From: Candidatus Aerophobota bacterium
GTDB lineage: Bacteria; Aerophobota; Aerophobia; Aerophobales; Aerophobaceae
DNA: 42,232 nt
Reading direction: 5' to 3'
Assembly: GCA_030672545.1 (NCBI GenBank)
Contig: DAOVGF010000031.1
Coordinates: 1 to 42,232 of the forward strand
Shown here one piece after another: positions 1 through 7,053 of this stretch. Under the pieces are notes generated by a model. It had not been told where the DNA came from. It ran no database searches and was given only the letters and a program-made list of their open reading frames with translations. How positions within the stretch are numbered: the first letter of the stretch is position 1; each line of letters begins with the position of its first letter. Made by a program: the position numbers and the translations under genes.

Positions 1-257
1 TGAGCTCGTACTCTGGTTAAGGTTTCCAGTCCGGAGCTGTCGGGTAGGGAAAGATCCAGAAGAACCAGGTCAAACTTCTCTTTACTCAGGTATTCCAGGC
101 CCGTTTTAAGTTCATCTACCCAGTCCAGGGTAAGTTTGGCACCTTTGGCCTCCAAGATCATCTCTTTTATTAAGCGGGCATCGCCGGGATTATCCTCGAT
201 AAGGAGAACCTTAATGAGGGAAAATAGAGAATGGCAACTGTTGGATTGCTCACTCAT
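1..257 (-). CDS. Response regulator receiver domain protein (5' part, runs off the window)
   Basis: I translated this by hand from the ATG at 255-257. The visible 85 residues form a CheY-like receiver domain. A hydrophobic strand runs into the acidic pair E21-D22 (KVLLIEDNPGDARLI), and the phosphoacceptor is very likely D68 in LVLLDLSLPDSSGLE. The start is preceded by an AAGGAAAAAAG ribosome-binding site. The N-terminal 14 residues before the first strand are a short extension. The part lost beyond base 1 would hold the conserved Thr/Ser and Lys switch residues and any output domain, so I cannot say whether this is a single-domain regulator or a transcription factor. The EDNPGDARLIKE wording resembles receivers that pair with hybrid histidine kinases. 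No partner kinase is in view. Confidence 0.85.
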   Translation of the reverse strand, partial: MSEQSNSCHSLFSLIKVLLIEDNPGDARLIKEMILEAKGAKLTLDWVDELKTGLEYLSKEKFDLVLLDLSLPDSSGLETLTRVRA

Positions 258-349
258 TATCTTTTTTCCTTAAGTTAAATTGCTTTTTTGGGCGACTGAA
301 CCCGCTCCTACCCGAGCATAGGAGGCCTCCCCTACCCATCTTAGCACAC

Positions 350-427
350 TCAAGTAGGTTTCCCAAAATGACCTTTCTCCACCAGTTCAGGCTTGGCCAA
401 AACGCCATAGTTGAAAGGTAATCTCAT
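350..427 (-). CDS. Possible 25-residue small ORF or gene relic
   Basis: An ATG at 425-427 has AGGTGG five bases upstream and opens a 25-codon frame. Its residues look protein-like rather than random (it starts MRLPFNYGVLAKPELVEKG). A stop codon lies just upstream in frame. It could be a true small protein, the last remnant of a larger gene, or chance. It lies upstream of the response regulator on the same strand, so it could also be a leader peptide. I do not recognise the sequence. Confidence 0.15.
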   Translation of the reverse strand: MRLPFNYGVLAKPELVEKGHFGKPT

Positions 428-692
428 AGGATCCACCTAAAAAAATACATTTTCTTTAAAGATAACTCTTTTTGACCATACGTCAACTTCTCTAAACACC
501 AATCCTACGTAATATTATACGAAAATCATAAGAATGCAATGAACCTAAACGTATTTGATATTTAATAGCTAATTTTTGTCGGGAAAAAATGGTGGCCACG
601 GACTTTAACTCCTCTATTGTAATCCGGTAGCCACAAGCTTTAGGCTGTGTTTCACAATAAGGTAAGTTTTCGGGAAAAGTGGAAAAAGTTGG

Positions 693-721
693 TTGACAAG
701 GACCGCTTGATAGTGTATGTT
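693..721 (+). promoter_or_regulatory. Sigma-70-type promoter for the nitroreductase gene
   Basis: A perfect -35 box TTGACA (693-698) is followed by a 17-base spacer and the -10 box TATGTT (716-721). Transcription would start near 728 and give a leader of about 60 bases. The leader ends in the Shine-Dalgarno AAGGAGGG (777-784), just before the ATG at 789. Confidence 0.7.
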
Positions 722-788
722 TTGCTCAATTGACGGCTCACCCTTAAGGTAAACAAATTATTACAGTTATTATAACAAGGAGGGTTAG

Positions 789-1301
789 ATGGATGTCTTT
801 ACGGCAATCAAGGGGAGAAGGAGTGTAAGAGCCTACCAAGACAAAGAAATTGAAGAGGAAAAACTCAATAAGGTTTTAGAGGCTGGAAGACTGGCTCCCT
901 CAGCCAGTAATAGGCAAGAATGGAAATTCATTGTGGTCAAGGATGAGCAAACAAGGAGAAAATTGGGCCAGGCGGCCAATGGGCAAGGTTTTGTGGGAGA
1001 GGCACCGGTGGTAATAGTTATCTGTGCCACCGAAACTCAACACGTAATGCCCTGCGGTCAACTGAGCTACCCCATTGATCTGGCCATAGCCACTGATCAT
1101 ATGACTCTGGAGGCCTACGAGCTGGGTTTGGGGACCTGTTGGATTGGTGCTTTCCACCAAGCCAAGGTTAAGGAGATTCTCAGCATTCCCGATAATATAA
1201 GAGTGCCTATCCTCTTTCCCCTGGGTTATCCATCTCATAAGTCTTCTCCCAAACCAAGGAAAAACTTGAGTGAAGTAGTTTCCTACGAAAAATACCAATG
1301 A
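789..1301 (+). CDS. Nitroreductase family protein (FMN-dependent oxidoreductase)
   Basis: The 170-residue protein has the hallmarks of the short nitroreductase family: the N-terminal FMN-binding RRSVR (residues 10-14), LAPSASNRQEWKF (about 35-47), and the later LGTCWIGAF segment that packs on the flavin. Members use NAD(P)H to reduce nitro compounds, quinones or other electrophiles in the cytoplasm, and the true substrate cannot be read from sequence. At 170 residues it is at the compact end of the family. The start is firm: AAGGAGGG lies four bases upstream of the ATG, behind a clear promoter. The gene stands alone. Its last 19 bases overlap, tail to tail, the end of the pdxA-like gene on the other strand, with no terminator visible between them. 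Confidence 0.88.
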   Translation: MDVFTAIKGRRSVRAYQDKEIEEEKLNKVLEAGRLAPSASNRQEWKFIVVKDEQTRRKLGQAANGQGFVGEAPVVIVICATETQHVMPCGQLSYPIDLAIATDHMTLEAYELGLGTCWIGAFHQAKVKEILSIPDNIRVPILFPLGYPSHKSSPKPRKNLSEVVSYEKYQ

Positions 1302-2329
1302 GGTGTCTTAGCCAGACGAGCAGCCAGCTCGATGGCCTGAAGCAGACTATCGGGACTGGCTGTTCCCTGCCCTGCTCTATCAAAGGCTACCCCATGATCT
1401 ACCGAAGTTCTTACCATAGGAAGACCTAAAGTAACATTAACTCCCTGCACGGATTTCCAGCTCTGGGAGTAAGCATCCCAGTTAAAAGCCAGTAGTTTCA
1501 GAGGTATATGACCCTGGTCATGATACATAGCTACTGCCACATCATACCCTTCACTTCTTAACTTAACCAGGGCTGTATCTGGAGGCAGGGGACCCTCGAC
1601 CAGCATTCCTTCATCTCTGGCCTGGCACACTGCCGGGATGATTTCCCTTTCTTCCTCACTACCAAAGAGCCCTCCGTCACTGGCATGAGGGTTAAGACCG
1701 AGAACAAGAATCCTGGGATTTTCAATTTCCAGACCTATCAGGGCTTGATGAGCCAGTCTTACAACCTTCAAAATCCTCTCTTTCTTAATAAGTGAAGGAA
1801 CCTCCTTGAGAGCAACATGAGTAGTTACGTGAACTACTCGGAGGTCACCCACCACCAACATCATAGCGTAGTCTTTCGTTCCGGTCTCTTGAGCAAACAT
1901 CTCCGTATGGCCGGGATAGGAAGAACCAGCTAAATAAATAGCCTGTTTGTGAATTGGCCCGGTAGTGACAGCATCAATACAGCCGGCCCTGGCCAGATTG
2001 ATAGCCTGGTTGATATAATCCAGGGAAGCCTGACCTCCCATCTTGCTCACCTTCCCATAGGTCAGATTTTCTATCTTAACATTACCAAGATCCAAAACAT
2101 CGATTGTTCCAAATTTATAGTTCCCCTTTCCCAGGCTCTTCACTGGATTTAAGTCAAGACCGACCCTAACAATTTCGCAGGCCAGTTGTATTACTCTGGC
2201 ATCACCAATGATTAGAGGACGGCAGATTCGGTAAATCCGAGATTCACTAAGAGCTTTGGCCGCAATTTCTGGCCCTATCCCGGCGGGATCTCCCATAGTG
2301 ATACCAATCAGGGGAAGTTCAGAAGGCAA
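1283..2329 (-). CDS. pdxA: PdxA/PdxA2-type 4-phosphate dehydrogenase
   Basis: This is an NAD-dependent metal-binding dehydrogenase of the PdxA family. It oxidises and decarboxylates a 4-phospho-hydroxyacid, either 4-phosphohydroxy-L-threonine in vitamin B6 synthesis or D-threonate/D-erythronate 4-phosphate in the PdxA2 branch. Visible motifs are ITMGDPAGIGPE at the N-terminus, TTGPIHKQA, YPGHTE, LNPHASDGGLFG, MYHDQGHIPLKL and TLGLPMVRTSVDHGVAFD. From memory, YHDQGHIP is the PdxA2 form and YHDQGLP the biosynthetic form, so a catabolic role is favoured. I chose the TTG at 2327-2329 because GGGAGG sits six bases upstream and the protein then begins PSELPLIGITMGD, as is usual (348 residues). An upstream ATG at 2365 would add 12 unconserved residues. 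It is the last gene of the operon and overlaps the patatin gene by 11 bases. No DUF1537 kinase partner is in the window. Confidence 0.85.
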   Translation of the reverse strand: MPSELPLIGITMGDPAGIGPEIAAKALSESRIYRICRPLIIGDARVIQLACEIVRVGLDLNPVKSLGKGNYKFGTIDVLDLGNVKIENLTYGKVSKMGGQASLDYINQAINLARAGCIDAVTTGPIHKQAIYLAGSSYPGHTEMFAQETGTKDYAMMLVVGDLRVVHVTTHVALKEVPSLIKKERILKVVRLAHQALIGLEIENPRILVLGLNPHASDGGLFGSEEEREIIPAVCQARDEGMLVEGPLPPDTALVKLRSEGYDVAVAMYHDQGHIPLKLLAFNWDAYSQSWKSVQGVNVTLGLPMVRTSVDHGVAFDRAGQGTASPDSLLQAIELAARLAKTPHWYFS

Positions 2330-3401
2330 ATTTTCCTCCCAGGTAAAACAATTTGTCGTTTCCACTTATAGGACTGGATGAATCAAATTTACCAAAAGTT
2401 TCCTTGTTCAAAAACCTGAGAATCTCAGTGGGATGGTAATCATTAGCTCCAAATAAAGTCAGTGTTTTTGTCGCTCCCTCAATAGCCACCTTTTTCAGGA
2501 CGGTCTGACTTATAGTTGTTCTCTTAATTTTGGTTGATTTTGCTGGAAATATAGCTATGATGTTTACCCTTCTCTCAGAAGCGATTGTCTTACCCATAAC
2601 GATATTTAGCTGGTCGCTCAACTTTTTATACTTAGTCATATAAGTTTGGTAGAAATTCTGACTATGTTTTTTCATTCTTGGTTCCACCAGAAATTCGTGG
2701 ATGATTCCCCGAGGTCTGACCGGGACATACTCCTTCGGTCTGGTAGTTACTACTAATATATCTGTGCATTCTCTGCGGATAGCCTCTTCAATAGGAATAG
2801 GGCAAGAAACACCCCCGTCCAGATAAGCTACTCCTTTTATGTCAACCGGGACATCGTAGGCAAAGGGCATAGCCGCAGTTGCCTTAAGAACCTTGAGTAA
2901 ATCAATCTCTGGGGATCGGTTACTAAAAAGTACCGATTTACCGGTGGAGATATCAGTAAGTATGATATTGAAAACTGTCGAGGAATTCAGAACTTTTTGG
3001 ATATTAAGAGGCTTCATTTTTGTTATGACTTTGATTAAGAAATCTATGTTGACCATTTTTTTCAGACGGAAGAAATTGACAAAATTGGCGTTATTAATAT
3101 TTTGATAGTAAATGGTAGTTCCATAGGCGGCCTGGCCCGAGAGAAAGTAGGCCTCATTCAAAGCTCCGGCAGATACCCCATAGACCTCATCAAATCCCTC
3201 GGTGTATCCCAGTTCCTCCAGAGCAGTACAGACACCGGCTCCAAATACTCCCCGCATTCCCCCTCCCTGGAGTACCAAAGCAGATTTTATTTTGGACTTT
3301 ATCCCTTTTCTTCTCTCCTTACGGCGTTTTTTTATGTTATTGAGAGCTTGAATGGGATTTTTTCCCCCGTAATCGGCATCATTTATGCTGTTCGAGGACA
3401 A
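2319..3401 (-). CDS. Patatin-like phospholipase
   Basis: The 360-residue protein carries the patatin signature. An oxyanion-hole glycine run GGGMRG lies at 47-51, the nucleophile Ser77 sits in GVSAG, and the dyad Asp195 sits in DGG. Family members hydrolyse acyl ester bonds in phospholipids or neutral lipids. The first 40 residues are very basic (KKRRKERRKG), which may promote membrane contact. No signal peptide is visible, so it is probably cytoplasmic. The listed start is a TTG at 3399-3401 with GGGAG about 14 bases upstream; this spacing is long and the true start may lie a little downstream. It follows the beta-barrel gene after 92 bases and precedes the pdxA-like gene with overlap, so it is likely co-transcribed. 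Confidence 0.85.
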   Translation of the reverse strand: MSSNSINDADYGGKNPIQALNNIKKRRKERRKGIKSKIKSALVLQGGGMRGVFGAGVCTALEELGYTEGFDEVYGVSAGALNEAYFLSGQAAYGTTIYYQNINNANFVNFFRLKKMVNIDFLIKVITKMKPLNIQKVLNSSTVFNIILTDISTGKSVLFSNRSPEIDLLKVLKATAAMPFAYDVPVDIKGVAYLDGGVSCPIPIEEAIRRECTDILVVTTRPKEYVPVRPRGIIHEFLVEPRMKKHSQNFYQTYMTKYKKLSDQLNIVMGKTIASERRVNIIAIFPAKSTKIKRTTISQTVLKKVAIEGATKTLTLFGANDYHPTEILRFLNKETFGKFDSSSPISGNDKLFYLGGKFAF

Positions 3402-3493
3402 GAGTTTTATAGTCTCTCCCTTTCTAAAATTTCTTTGAACTCACTTGTTACTACCCCTTTTGTTTTTCGCCACCGAGGGAAAAAATGTAAGTT

Positions 3494-3967
3494 TCAAAAA
3501 AAGGAGTAACGAAGACCGACACCATAATCCACGTCAAATTCAGTGGAGGGCATAAACGACATTACCGGGGCAATTTCCATAAAAAAAGTGAGAGGGGAAT
3601 CCTTAAAAAAGTGCTCCAGGCCGGCTGCTAACCTCAGTCCAATTTCTCCCTCTTTAGGAGCAGCAATGAACCGTACCCCGATTCCGTAATAGATTAGATT
3701 CTGAGCTGGTGCCTTTATGACTTCTTTGGCTGCTCGATGCCACAGGTAATCACCGTGAAAACGAAATAGGCTTTGGTCAAAGTCCCAGGCTCCCGCTAAA
3801 TCAATAGCCCTATCAGAACTCTTCCACATCTTGAAACTTATCCCGGTAGGCTTACCCAGGATGAGTCCTATCTCGTAAGGTGCCTTCTCTGCGGCCAAAC
3901 AAATTTGCCCACTGAAGATCATCCATATCCCCAGCAATATCACGGCTACTTTTATCATTTTCATCAT
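3494..3967 (-). CDS. Small outer-membrane beta-barrel protein, function unknown
   Basis: The 157-residue protein begins with a clear Sec signal peptide: MMKMIKV, a hydrophobic stretch at about 7-24, and likely cleavage after CLAA. The rest alternates polar and hydrophobic residues in short strands (YEIGLILGKPTGISFKMW, IGLRLAAGLEHFF, YGVGLRYSFF) and ends in phenylalanine, the usual C-terminal insertion signal for outer-membrane barrels. That is direct evidence for an outer membrane in this organism. The size suggests an eight-stranded barrel. Transport, adhesion and structural roles are all possible, and I do not recognise a named family with certainty. GGGAGG precedes tandem ATGs at 3967 and 3964, and the second has the better spacing. 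It lies 56 bases behind the phosphatase gene in the same operon. Confidence 0.7.
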   Translation of the reverse strand: MMKMIKVAVILLGIWMIFSGQICLAAEKAPYEIGLILGKPTGISFKMWKSSDRAIDLAGAWDFDQSLFRFHGDYLWHRAAKEVIKAPAQNLIYYGIGVRFIAAPKEGEIGLRLAAGLEHFFKDSPLTFFMEIAPVMSFMPSTEFDVDYGVGLRYSFF

Positions 3968-4023
3968 TAGACCTCCCTTTTCTTCGGTCTGACTCTATTG
4001 ACTTCCTCCGGGGACTTCTCTTT

Positions 4024-4779
4024 TTACTCCTCCTGCAATATTCTTAGAATATCCTGGTGTATTTTACTGTTGGAAGCAATGTACTGGTCAACCTGGGGAG
4101 TCCAGGGATTACCTTGAAGGTCGGTTACCTTTCCTCCGGCCTCCTCTACAATGAGAGCTCCGGCGGAGAAATCCCAGGGTTTGTCATGATACTCTATTTG
4201 TAAGTCAATCTGGCCATTGGCTATAAAGGAAAGACTTCGGGCACTAGAGCCAAACATCCTCACATTGAAAACATTGTCTGCCAACTTACCAAGATTAGTT
4301 AGCATAACCTCCTGGTTATACTGTAGGCTGCTGTCGTAAACCATGGAAACCTGGGGCAGGTCTCTTCGAGAAACCGCAATCCTCTCATTGTTAAGATAAG
4401 CTCCCTTACCTTTTTCAGCAACATATAACTCCGCCGTAACCGGTAGGAAAATAACTCCTAAAATTATCTCTTCTTCCCATTCCAGAGCTATGGAAACTCC
4501 GAAAATTCCCACTTTATGGATGTAATTGTGGGTTCCGTCCAGGGGATCAATTATCCATCTGTATTTTGAGTGATTCTCTTCAGCCGGACTCTCCTCGGAT
4601 AAAATACTATGATGGGGATATTTCTCCTTGATCAGGCTAATTATCGTTGTCTGAGCTTCCAAATCAACATTAGTTACCAGTTCCCTACCACTCTTCTTGG
4701 TAATCTTGTGAATTCTACCAAAGTTATCTATTAGTATTTTGCCGGCCTCTTTTGCAGCTCTAATTGCTAACTCCCTCAT
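4024..4779 (-). CDS. Inositol monophosphatase family protein (SuhB-like)
   Basis: This is a lithium-sensitive-type phosphatase using Mg2+ to remove phosphate from inositol-1-phosphate, fructose-1,6-bisphosphate or related sugars. The three metal-binding elements are present: the Glu pair in LSEES, the core IDPLDGTHN, and PWDFSAGALIVEEAGG near the C-terminus. The length is typical of the family. Two ATGs are possible. The one at 4783-4785 lies only one base from GGGAGG, while the one at 4777-4779 is seven bases away, so I use the latter (251 residues). It sits 28 bases after the SerA-like dehydrogenase gene. Substrate cannot be decided; the neighbouring dehydrogenases suggest a small phosphorylated acid or sugar as well as inositol phosphate. 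Confidence 0.88.
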   Translation of the reverse strand: MRELAIRAAKEAGKILIDNFGRIHKITKKSGRELVTNVDLEAQTTIISLIKEKYPHHSILSEESPAEENHSKYRWIIDPLDGTHNYIHKVGIFGVSIALEWEEEIILGVIFLPVTAELYVAEKGKGAYLNNERIAVSRRDLPQVSMVYDSSLQYNQEVMLTNLGKLADNVFNVRMFGSSARSLSFIANGQIDLQIEYHDKPWDFSAGALIVEEAGGKVTDLQGNPWTPQVDQYIASNSKIHQDILRILQEE

Positions 4780-4812
4780 CAACATACCTCCCTAAAATAA
4801 TCATAAACGTTT

Positions 4813-5778
4813 TTATTTTGTTTTCAGGGCATAGCGAGCTTTTTCTCCCCGAAGAACCCTTATTACTTCTTGAGCGGCCATAACTCCCATTCTCTTGTTT
4901 GCTTCTTTAGTGTAACTGCCAATGTGAGGAGTAGGCAGAAAATTATTCAGCTTAAACAGGGGAAACTCATCTCCCGGAGGCTCCTGAGAATATACATCAG
5001 TGGCTGCTCCGGCTAAACGGCCTTCCTTCAAAACTTCATAAAGATCTCTCTCGTTAACTATTTCTCCTCGGGAAGTATTTATTAAATAGGCATCTTTCTT
5101 AATTTGAGATAATTCCTCCCTGGCCAAAAAATTGCGGGTGGAGGAAGAAAGAGGTAAATGAACAGTAATGAAGTCTGATTCTCTGAGCAATTTTAATAAC
5201 TTTACTGCTTTTACCGGGAATTTTCTCTCAAGAATAGGTTTTCTTATCGTATCATAATAAAAAACAGGCATCTCAAAACCCTGAGCTCTTCTAAGCACTG
5301 CTTGGCCGATGTGGCCTATCCCGATGATACCGAGAGTTTTACCGTAAACCTCTGTACCCATATATTTGTTACCTTCCCAGAGACCTTTTTTGGCTGAAAT
5401 ACTGGCCGGAATTATTTTTCGAGCCAAAGCTAACATCAAAGCAAAGACAAGATCGGCCACAGCCTCATAGTTAGCTCCCGGGGTTCGGGAAATAACTATT
5501 CCTCTTCGGGTAGCCTCATTAACATCTATATTATCTAGACCTACACCGTGTTTTACTATTACCTTGAGGTCATTGGCTTCCTTCAAAGTATTTCTTCCTA
5601 CCTTATCTAATCCAACAATTAAAGCCTGGTATCCCCTAATTCTTCGCGCCAATTCGTCATCATTATGAGGTCCGGGCTCCTGGTTTACCTCACAGTAATG
5701 AGATTCTAAGATTCTCAGAGGTTCCCGGTTAGCTCTACCAAAAGACCTGGTGGTCACTAAAATTCTCGACTTCTTCAT
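4813..5778 (-). CDS. D-isomer-specific 2-hydroxyacid dehydrogenase (SerA-like)
   Basis: The 321-residue protein is a short phosphoglycerate-dehydrogenase-type enzyme without a C-terminal ACT domain. The NAD-binding Rossmann motif GIGHIG is at 153-158. The catalytic triad is visible as Arg237 (NTSRGEIV), Glu266 (SQEPP) and His285 (TPHIGSYT). It would interconvert a 2-hydroxyacid and a 2-ketoacid in the cytoplasm. Likely substrates are 3-phosphoglycerate, 4-phosphoerythronate or glyoxylate-type acids. Because a PdxA-family gene lies at the end of the same operon, a PdxB-like or threonate-type role deserves consideration, but this is inference. The ATG follows an AAGAGAAG ribosome-binding site. 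It sits about 36 bases downstream of the small 54-residue gene. Confidence 0.87.
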   Translation of the reverse strand: MKKSRILVTTRSFGRANREPLRILESHYCEVNQEPGPHNDDELARRIRGYQALIVGLDKVGRNTLKEANDLKVIVKHGVGLDNIDVNEATRRGIVISRTPGANYEAVADLVFALMLALARKIIPASISAKKGLWEGNKYMGTEVYGKTLGIIGIGHIGQAVLRRAQGFEMPVFYYDTIRKPILERKFPVKAVKLLKLLRESDFITVHLPLSSSTRNFLAREELSQIKKDAYLINTSRGEIVNERDLYEVLKEGRLAGAATDVYSQEPPGDEFPLFKLNNFLPTPHIGSYTKEANKRMGVMAAQEVIRVLRGEKARYALKTK

Positions 5779-5814
5779 TTCTTCTCTTCCCAGTAGATTT
5801 AGATGTCTGAAAAA

Positions 5815-5979
5815 TCAGGAATTAAGGCCTGACTGATTTAATTTCCTTAATTCGATCAAAATTTCTTTCAAAAGCATAAGGTGAAGACGACGGTAGTTAA
5901 TCTGGCTTGATAACTTGGCCCATTTTCTTGGATTGTCCTCGGCTATGTAATTCTCCAGGAAATCTAAAATGTCTTTCAT
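5815..5979 (-). CDS. Small hypothetical protein (54 residues)
   Basis: The ATG at 5977-5979 has AGGAG about ten bases upstream and gives a 54-residue protein. An upstream in-frame ATG at 6036 would add 19 residues but overlap the DUF2284 gene by 37 bases and has no good ribosome-binding site. The protein is predicted helical, with an acidic first half (MKDILDFLENYIAEDN) and a basic, leucine-rich second half (LHLMLLKEILIELRKLNQ). It has no signal peptide or membrane segment. I do not recognise a family. It lies between the DUF2284 and dehydrogenase genes with short gaps, so it is translated from the same message if real. Confidence 0.5.
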   Translation of the reverse strand: MKDILDFLENYIAEDNPRKWAKLSSQINYRRLHLMLLKEILIELRKLNQSGLNS

Positions 5980-5999
5980 TTTGAGAAAACTCCTCTTAA

Positions 6000-6653
6000 T
6001 TAATAGATAAATATTATACCCAGGGAAATAGCGCAAGGAATGGAGGTAAGCTCGACATTACGATGAGCTACCGGATATATATCCCATCCCACCTGGGTAG
6101 CCAATCGATAGGCATCAATTCCCACTGCTTCCATAGACGGTCTTGCTTTGAGAGGAAATCGACAACGACCACTGTCCAAAAACTGACATATTTGCCCTCC
6201 GCAAAGAGCTGTTTTGCATCCACCCGCGGCAAAACCCATAGCCAGATAGTATCCATCGTTGAAAGCTAAAGCTTCAACCTCCGAGACTATACGATGTGTT
6301 TTTCCTTGATGCTTCATATGGGCCCTATGCCACTTTTCATTGTCTACAAAATCCTCGACTGGAAGCACGTCATTTCTGGTAAAAATGGCGTAACTGAATT
6401 TATTCAAAACTTTTCTCATTTCTTCTGGTTCCGGCGTATACGGAGGACAGTTCGGACTTTCTCCATAAAGGTGACAGAGGGGAACTAAACACTTCATGCG
6501 CACCCTTTCATCAACAACTACCTGACCGGCTGAGACAATCTTTGCCTCATCTGCTCCGGCCTCCAAAGCTTTTTGCCGGTATTTCTCCAGGTCTTCCCTC
6601 AGTTTTTCCGGAGAGATCTGGAGAGAAATTTTTCTGGCCACAATTTTATCCAT
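6000..6653 (-). CDS. DUF2284 family predicted metal-binding protein
   Basis: The 217-residue protein is rich in spaced cysteines typical of DUF2284: C55, C60 and C69 in KCLVPLC and NCPPYTPEPEEM, then C146, C151, C156 and C164 in GGCKTALCGGQIC and GRCRFP. The set suggests an Fe-S cluster or metal site. The family is common in anaerobes and has no settled reaction; an electron-transfer or corrinoid-linked role is often guessed. Here the C-terminus is more hydrophobic than usual (SLGIIFIY). It is the first gene of the seven-gene minus-strand run ending with the pdxA-like gene, and a promoter lies just upstream. Confidence 0.75.
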   Translation of the reverse strand: MDKIVARKISLQISPEKLREDLEKYRQKALEAGADEAKIVSAGQVVVDERVRMKCLVPLCHLYGESPNCPPYTPEPEEMRKVLNKFSYAIFTRNDVLPVEDFVDNEKWHRAHMKHQGKTHRIVSEVEALAFNDGYYLAMGFAAGGCKTALCGGQICQFLDSGRCRFPLKARPSMEAVGIDAYRLATQVGWDIYPVAHRNVELTSIPCAISLGIIFIY

Positions 6654-6716
6654 AGTTTTACCTCAACTAATTTTTTTCCGGTTTTGGTGACTTTTTCCTA
6701 TGGTCAACTTAGAGCT

Positions 6717-6745
6717 ATGTTACAAAATCAATCCTCTTGTGTCAA
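6717..6745 (-). promoter_or_regulatory. Promoter for the DUF2284-to-pdxA operon
   Basis: Read on the minus strand, TTGACA (6740-6745) is followed after 17 bases by TAACAT (6717-6722). The -35 box is perfect and the -10 box matches four of six positions. A transcript would start near 6710 and run into the DUF2284 start at 6653. Confidence 0.5.
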
Positions 6746-6773
6746 AAACTGGAAGTGTCTTCTTTCGGAAAAT

Positions 6774-6813
6774 GGGAGGTTAAAACCTCCCCTTGTATGT
6801 TAAACTATACAAG
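6774..6813. promoter_or_regulatory. Two adjacent palindromes, possible operator pair
   Basis: GGGAGGTT and AACCTCCC (6774-6781 and 6784-6791) form a perfect 8-base inverted repeat around AA. Immediately next, CTTGTAT and ATACAAG (6792-6798 and 6807-6813) form a perfect 7-base inverted repeat around eight bases. The CTTGTAT half-site resembles operators of GntR/HutC-type sugar regulators. A NagB-like gene follows 240 bases downstream, so sugar-phosphate control is plausible. They could instead be RNA hairpins. Confidence 0.35.
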
Positions 6814-7053
6814 TGAAACAAGCAAGTACCTACCCAATAGAATAGGGACTTTTTTTGGCGAAGATAAAGTGGAGATAATTTATGAATTCCTATGCCTCAA
6901 GGAAAAGAAGATTGACTTCTTAAAAAATTCCCCTAAACTGTTGAAAATGACTCTTGAGTTCATCAAGTTTATCTATGGTCATAGTTAGTTACCAATTACA
7001 AAATGAGGCTAAAATATTCTTAATGGACTTACCCAATAGCCAAGGAGGAAAAG

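Larger units (their letters stand above)
258..788. other. Intergenic region, about 530 bases, no convincing gene
   Basis: This stretch separates the minus-strand response regulator from the plus-strand nitroreductase. It holds a G/C-rich segment around 292-338 containing the 10-base palindrome GGAGGCCTCC (321-330) and two CTACCC copies, a possible 25-residue reading frame on the minus strand (350-427), and a good plus-strand promoter at 693-721. The middle (about 440-660) is AT-rich and I see nothing assignable in it. No tRNA-like or riboswitch-like fold was recognised. Confidence 0.6.
6654..7053. other. Intergenic region of 400 bases between divergent genes
   Basis: It separates the minus-strand DUF2284 operon from the plus-strand NagB-like gene. 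It holds a minus-strand promoter at 6717-6745, two adjacent palindromes at 6774-6813, and a doubtful 63-codon frame (6797-6988, plus strand). That frame starts inside the second palindrome without a ribosome-binding site, so I do not call it a gene. I could not find a convincing plus-strand promoter for the NagB-like gene. Confidence 0.5.

Noticed and set aside
1283..1301. Tail-to-tail overlap of nitroreductase and pdxA-like genes as a regulatory antisense element
   Set aside because: A 19-base convergent overlap is common in compact genomes and needs no special role.
6797..6988. 63-codon plus-strand frame upstream of the NagB-like gene
   Set aside because: It starts inside a palindrome, lacks a ribosome-binding site, and resembles no family; more likely chance in AT-rich DNA.
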